Of a stretch of 30,488 nucleotides of DNA, positions 30,394-30,488 are shown piece after piece. Numbering within the stretch: the first letter of the stretch is position 1; the number at the start of each line of letters is the position of its first letter. The stretch lies in NCBI GenBank assembly GCA_000467715.1, contig AJFK01000680.1, forward strand, positions 1 through 30,488, written 5' to 3'. The notes beneath the pieces are model-generated. The model ran no database searches, was not told where the DNA came from, and saw nothing but the letters and a program-made list of their open reading frames with translations. The position numbers and the translations under genes were made by a program. The stretch is from Hysterium pulicare CBS 123377 (lineage: Eukaryota; Ascomycota; Dothideomycetes; Hysteriales; Hysteriaceae).

Positions 30394-30488
30394 GATGAGA
30401 TGAGATGAGATGAAATATAATGGGATGAAATGGAATATTATAGAAGAAAATGGGATGGACAAAATGGGAATGGAACAAAATGGGAATG
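30394..30488 (+). repeat. GATGA microsatellite and ATGGGAATGG tract
   Basis: Four perfect GATGA units (30394-30413) are followed by degenerate A/G-rich ATGGGATG/ATGGAAT words. At the end there is a repeated ACAAAATGGGAATG (30459 and about 30475), which continues past the window edge. There is almost no C in the tract. Confidence 0.75.

Noticed and set aside
1-30488. CRISPR array, complete transposon or viral insertion
   Set aside because: No regularly spaced repeats, transposase, reverse transcriptase, terminal repeats or viral proteins are visible.

Overview
This window looks like nuclear DNA of a filamentous ascomycete (Pezizomycotina). The genes have short spliceosomal introns (about 50-60 bp) with GT/AG ends and CTAAT- or CTGAC-type branch sites. 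There is an AT-rich tract at the left edge that resembles repeat-induced mutation. The gene set includes Kar9, a mitochondrial alternative oxidase and a peroxisomal alcohol (methanol) oxidase. The class cannot be fixed from sequence alone; the mix would suit Leotiomycetes or a relative.

Left part (1-8886): an AT-rich edge, a small hypothetical ORF (278-760, -), a tRNA-like A-box fragment, the spindle-positioning adaptor Kar9 (2304-5357, -), a conserved 519-residue protein of unknown function (6208-7767, -), and a five-exon acylphosphatase (8380-8886, +). The acylphosphatase was assembled here from exons too short to appear as open frames. It has a 13-nt microexon and a GC-AG intron.

Middle part (8887-20661): the three-exon mitochondrial alternative oxidase (10070-11594, +), a 2.7-kb gap with possible gene relics, the seven-exon FAD-dependent alcohol oxidase with a peroxisomal ARL tail (14293-16604, +), and a single-pass membrane protein with an SH3 domain and Pro/Ser/Arg repeats (18694-20661, +). 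Both oxidases are commonly abbreviated AOX but are unrelated.

Right part (20662-30488): gene-poor. It holds one two-exon prolyl-4-hydroxylase-like 2-oxoglutarate oxygenase (23451-24396, -) and then what I consider the most interesting signal: three diverged copies of one unrecognised gene family. They lie at 25662-26406 (apparently intact), 27080-27267 (last exon only) and 29387-29836 (an apparent one-base frameshift). The shared layout is a Gly-Trp-x-Lys lead-in to one membrane helix, a basic stretch, a phase-1 intron, then a charged tail with the pattern DLEA...WE...RxxQQ-x-x-YS. Dispersed and tandem repeats surround these copies.

Nothing suggests a secondary-metabolite cluster, virus, CRISPR array or complete transposon. 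The well-supported genes look like ordinary housekeeping or accessory loci. The expanding/decaying membrane-protein family is the candidate for something undescribed.
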